A stretch of 5,942 bases of DNA. Source: an uncultured Gloeocapsa sp. (GTDB lineage: Bacteria > Cyanobacteriota > Cyanobacteriia > Cyanobacteriales > Gloeocapsaceae). Numbering within the stretch: position 1 is the stretch's first letter; each line of letters opens with the position of its first letter. Shown in pieces: positions 5,344 to 5,942 of the stretch. Both the position numbers and the translations under genes were made by a program. The stretch covers positions 1 through 5,942 of the forward strand of contig CALGKL010000314.1 in assembly GCA_937930495.1 (NCBI GenBank), in the 5' to 3' direction. The notes beneath the pieces were generated by a model, which was given only the letters and a program-made list of their open reading frames with translations, searched no databases and was not told the DNA's origin.

Positions 5344-5942
5344 GATCAAAGCACCACCACAACTAGAGCCATTTCCAGCCGTACAACCATAACAGTATTT
5401 GGCGGTTTTTATTTCATCAATTATATCTAAGTTTCCCGCGGTTAATAGGTGTTTTACCGTCAATTTTTCGCCATTTTTACCCAAAGCGGGAATATTTTCC
5501 ATTTGATTAAAATCACAGTCGTAGATCTTGCCTAAATAATCGACTGAAAGTTGGTTACGACACATGAGATTATCAATCGTAGCTGGGTTATAATGTCTTT
5601 CTAAGAAGCTTAAATACTCTTGATAAATTCCCTGTTTTTCTAATTGTTTTTTGACTCTTCCTATTGGTAAATTAGTAATCGTCAATAAACTGTTGAAGCT
5701 TATTTTATACCTTTGTTTTAGATAGTGACGGTAATCTTGTTCTAACTGTTGTTGATTAGGAGTTAAACTAAAGTTATTATCTCTAGGTATTTGAGGGTTA
5801 TAAACTAAATCCAAGATTAAATAGGGACTAATTCCATAACCTAGTTTATTCAAAATCTTGATCGCTTTAATCGAGTTTTGATACACTCCTTTCCCTCTTT
5901 GTTTATCCACATTTTCTTCTAAATAACAAGGGAGAGAAGCGA
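5341..5942 (-). CDS. arsS: Arsenosugar biosynthesis radical SAM protein ArsS, C-terminal part (5' end beyond the window)
   Basis: ArsS is a radical-SAM enzyme that joins a 5'-deoxyadenosyl group from SAM to dimethylated arsenic, on the route from ArsM products to arsenosugars. The minus-strand frame is open to the window edge, giving 199 visible residues of a protein usually near 320-330; the N-terminal half with the CxxxCxxC cluster motif is outside. Visible family landmarks are LPCYLEENVDKQRGKGVY at the visible start, LDLVYNP (43-49), the TITNLPIGR stretch, MCRNQLSV (C127), YDCDFNQM (C142) and the C-terminal CYGCTAGNGSSCGGA (C183, C186, C194). This Cys-rich C-terminal region (formerly DUF3641) probably binds an auxiliary metal or Fe-S site. 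Some homologs have selenocysteine in this region; here every one is a TGT Cys codon and the stop is TAA. The GTG at 5908-5910 is an internal Val, because family homology continues before it. It is directly followed by the transporter gene. Family identity is strong. Confidence 0.9.
   Translation of the reverse strand, partial: ASLPCYLEENVDKQRGKGVYQNSIKAIKILNKLGYGISPYLILDLVYNPQIPRDNNFSLTPNQQQLEQDYRHYLKQRYKISFNSLLTITNLPIGRVKKQLEKQGIYQEYLSFLERHYNPATIDNLMCRNQLSVDYLGKIYDCDFNQMENIPALGKNGEKLTVKHLLTAGNLDIIDEIKTAKYCYGCTAGNGSSCGGALI

Noticed and set aside
5341..5400. Selenocysteine form of ArsS
   Set aside because: All Cys codons of the C-terminal motif are TGT, no in-frame TGA occurs, and the stop is TAA.

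Overview
The window looks like cyanobacterial chromosome. It is AT-rich, and the palindrome GCGATCGC (HIP1, characteristic of many cyanobacterial genomes) occurs seven times in 5.9 kb, where chance predicts about 0.1. The gene content agrees: a DICT-GAF histidine kinase, a short membrane-anchored SGNH protein, an ergothioneine methyltransferase and an arsenosugar radical-SAM enzyme. Genus and species cannot be read from this window.

Layout, left to right. (1) 1-741, plus strand: the C-terminal three quarters of EgtD, the SAM-dependent histidine trimethyltransferase that starts ergothioneine synthesis; its start lies before the window. (2) 738-2750, minus strand: a 670-residue sensor kinase (DICT, GAF, HisKA, HATPase_c) whose stop codon overlaps that of egtD. 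(3) 2751-2839: an 89-bp divergent intergenic region, the only real non-coding gap. (4) 2840-3754, plus strand: a membrane-anchored SGNH/GDSL-type protein. (5) 3757-5340, minus strand: a GPH-family (MelB-like) MFS transporter, convergent with the SGNH gene with 2 bp between stop codons. (6) 5341-5942, minus strand: the C-terminal part of ArsS, the radical-SAM enzyme of arsenosugar synthesis; its N-terminal half lies beyond the window.

The clearest functional unit is arsS plus the transporter: the arsS stop and the transporter ATG are directly adjacent (TAAATG) on the same strand, so the two are almost certainly co-transcribed and probably translationally coupled. This makes the transporter a candidate carrier for an arsenosugar or its nucleoside-like precursor. 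It has an apparent two-helix insertion between its halves (about 14 predicted helices instead of 12), keeps the residues matching MelB's cation site, and has Ser where MelB has a sugar-binding Asp. The kinase has no response regulator in the window and carries a Cys-rich stretch in its GAF domain.

No RNA gene, CRISPR array, insertion sequence, integrase or convincing terminator was seen. No gene-free stretch exceeds 300 bases.
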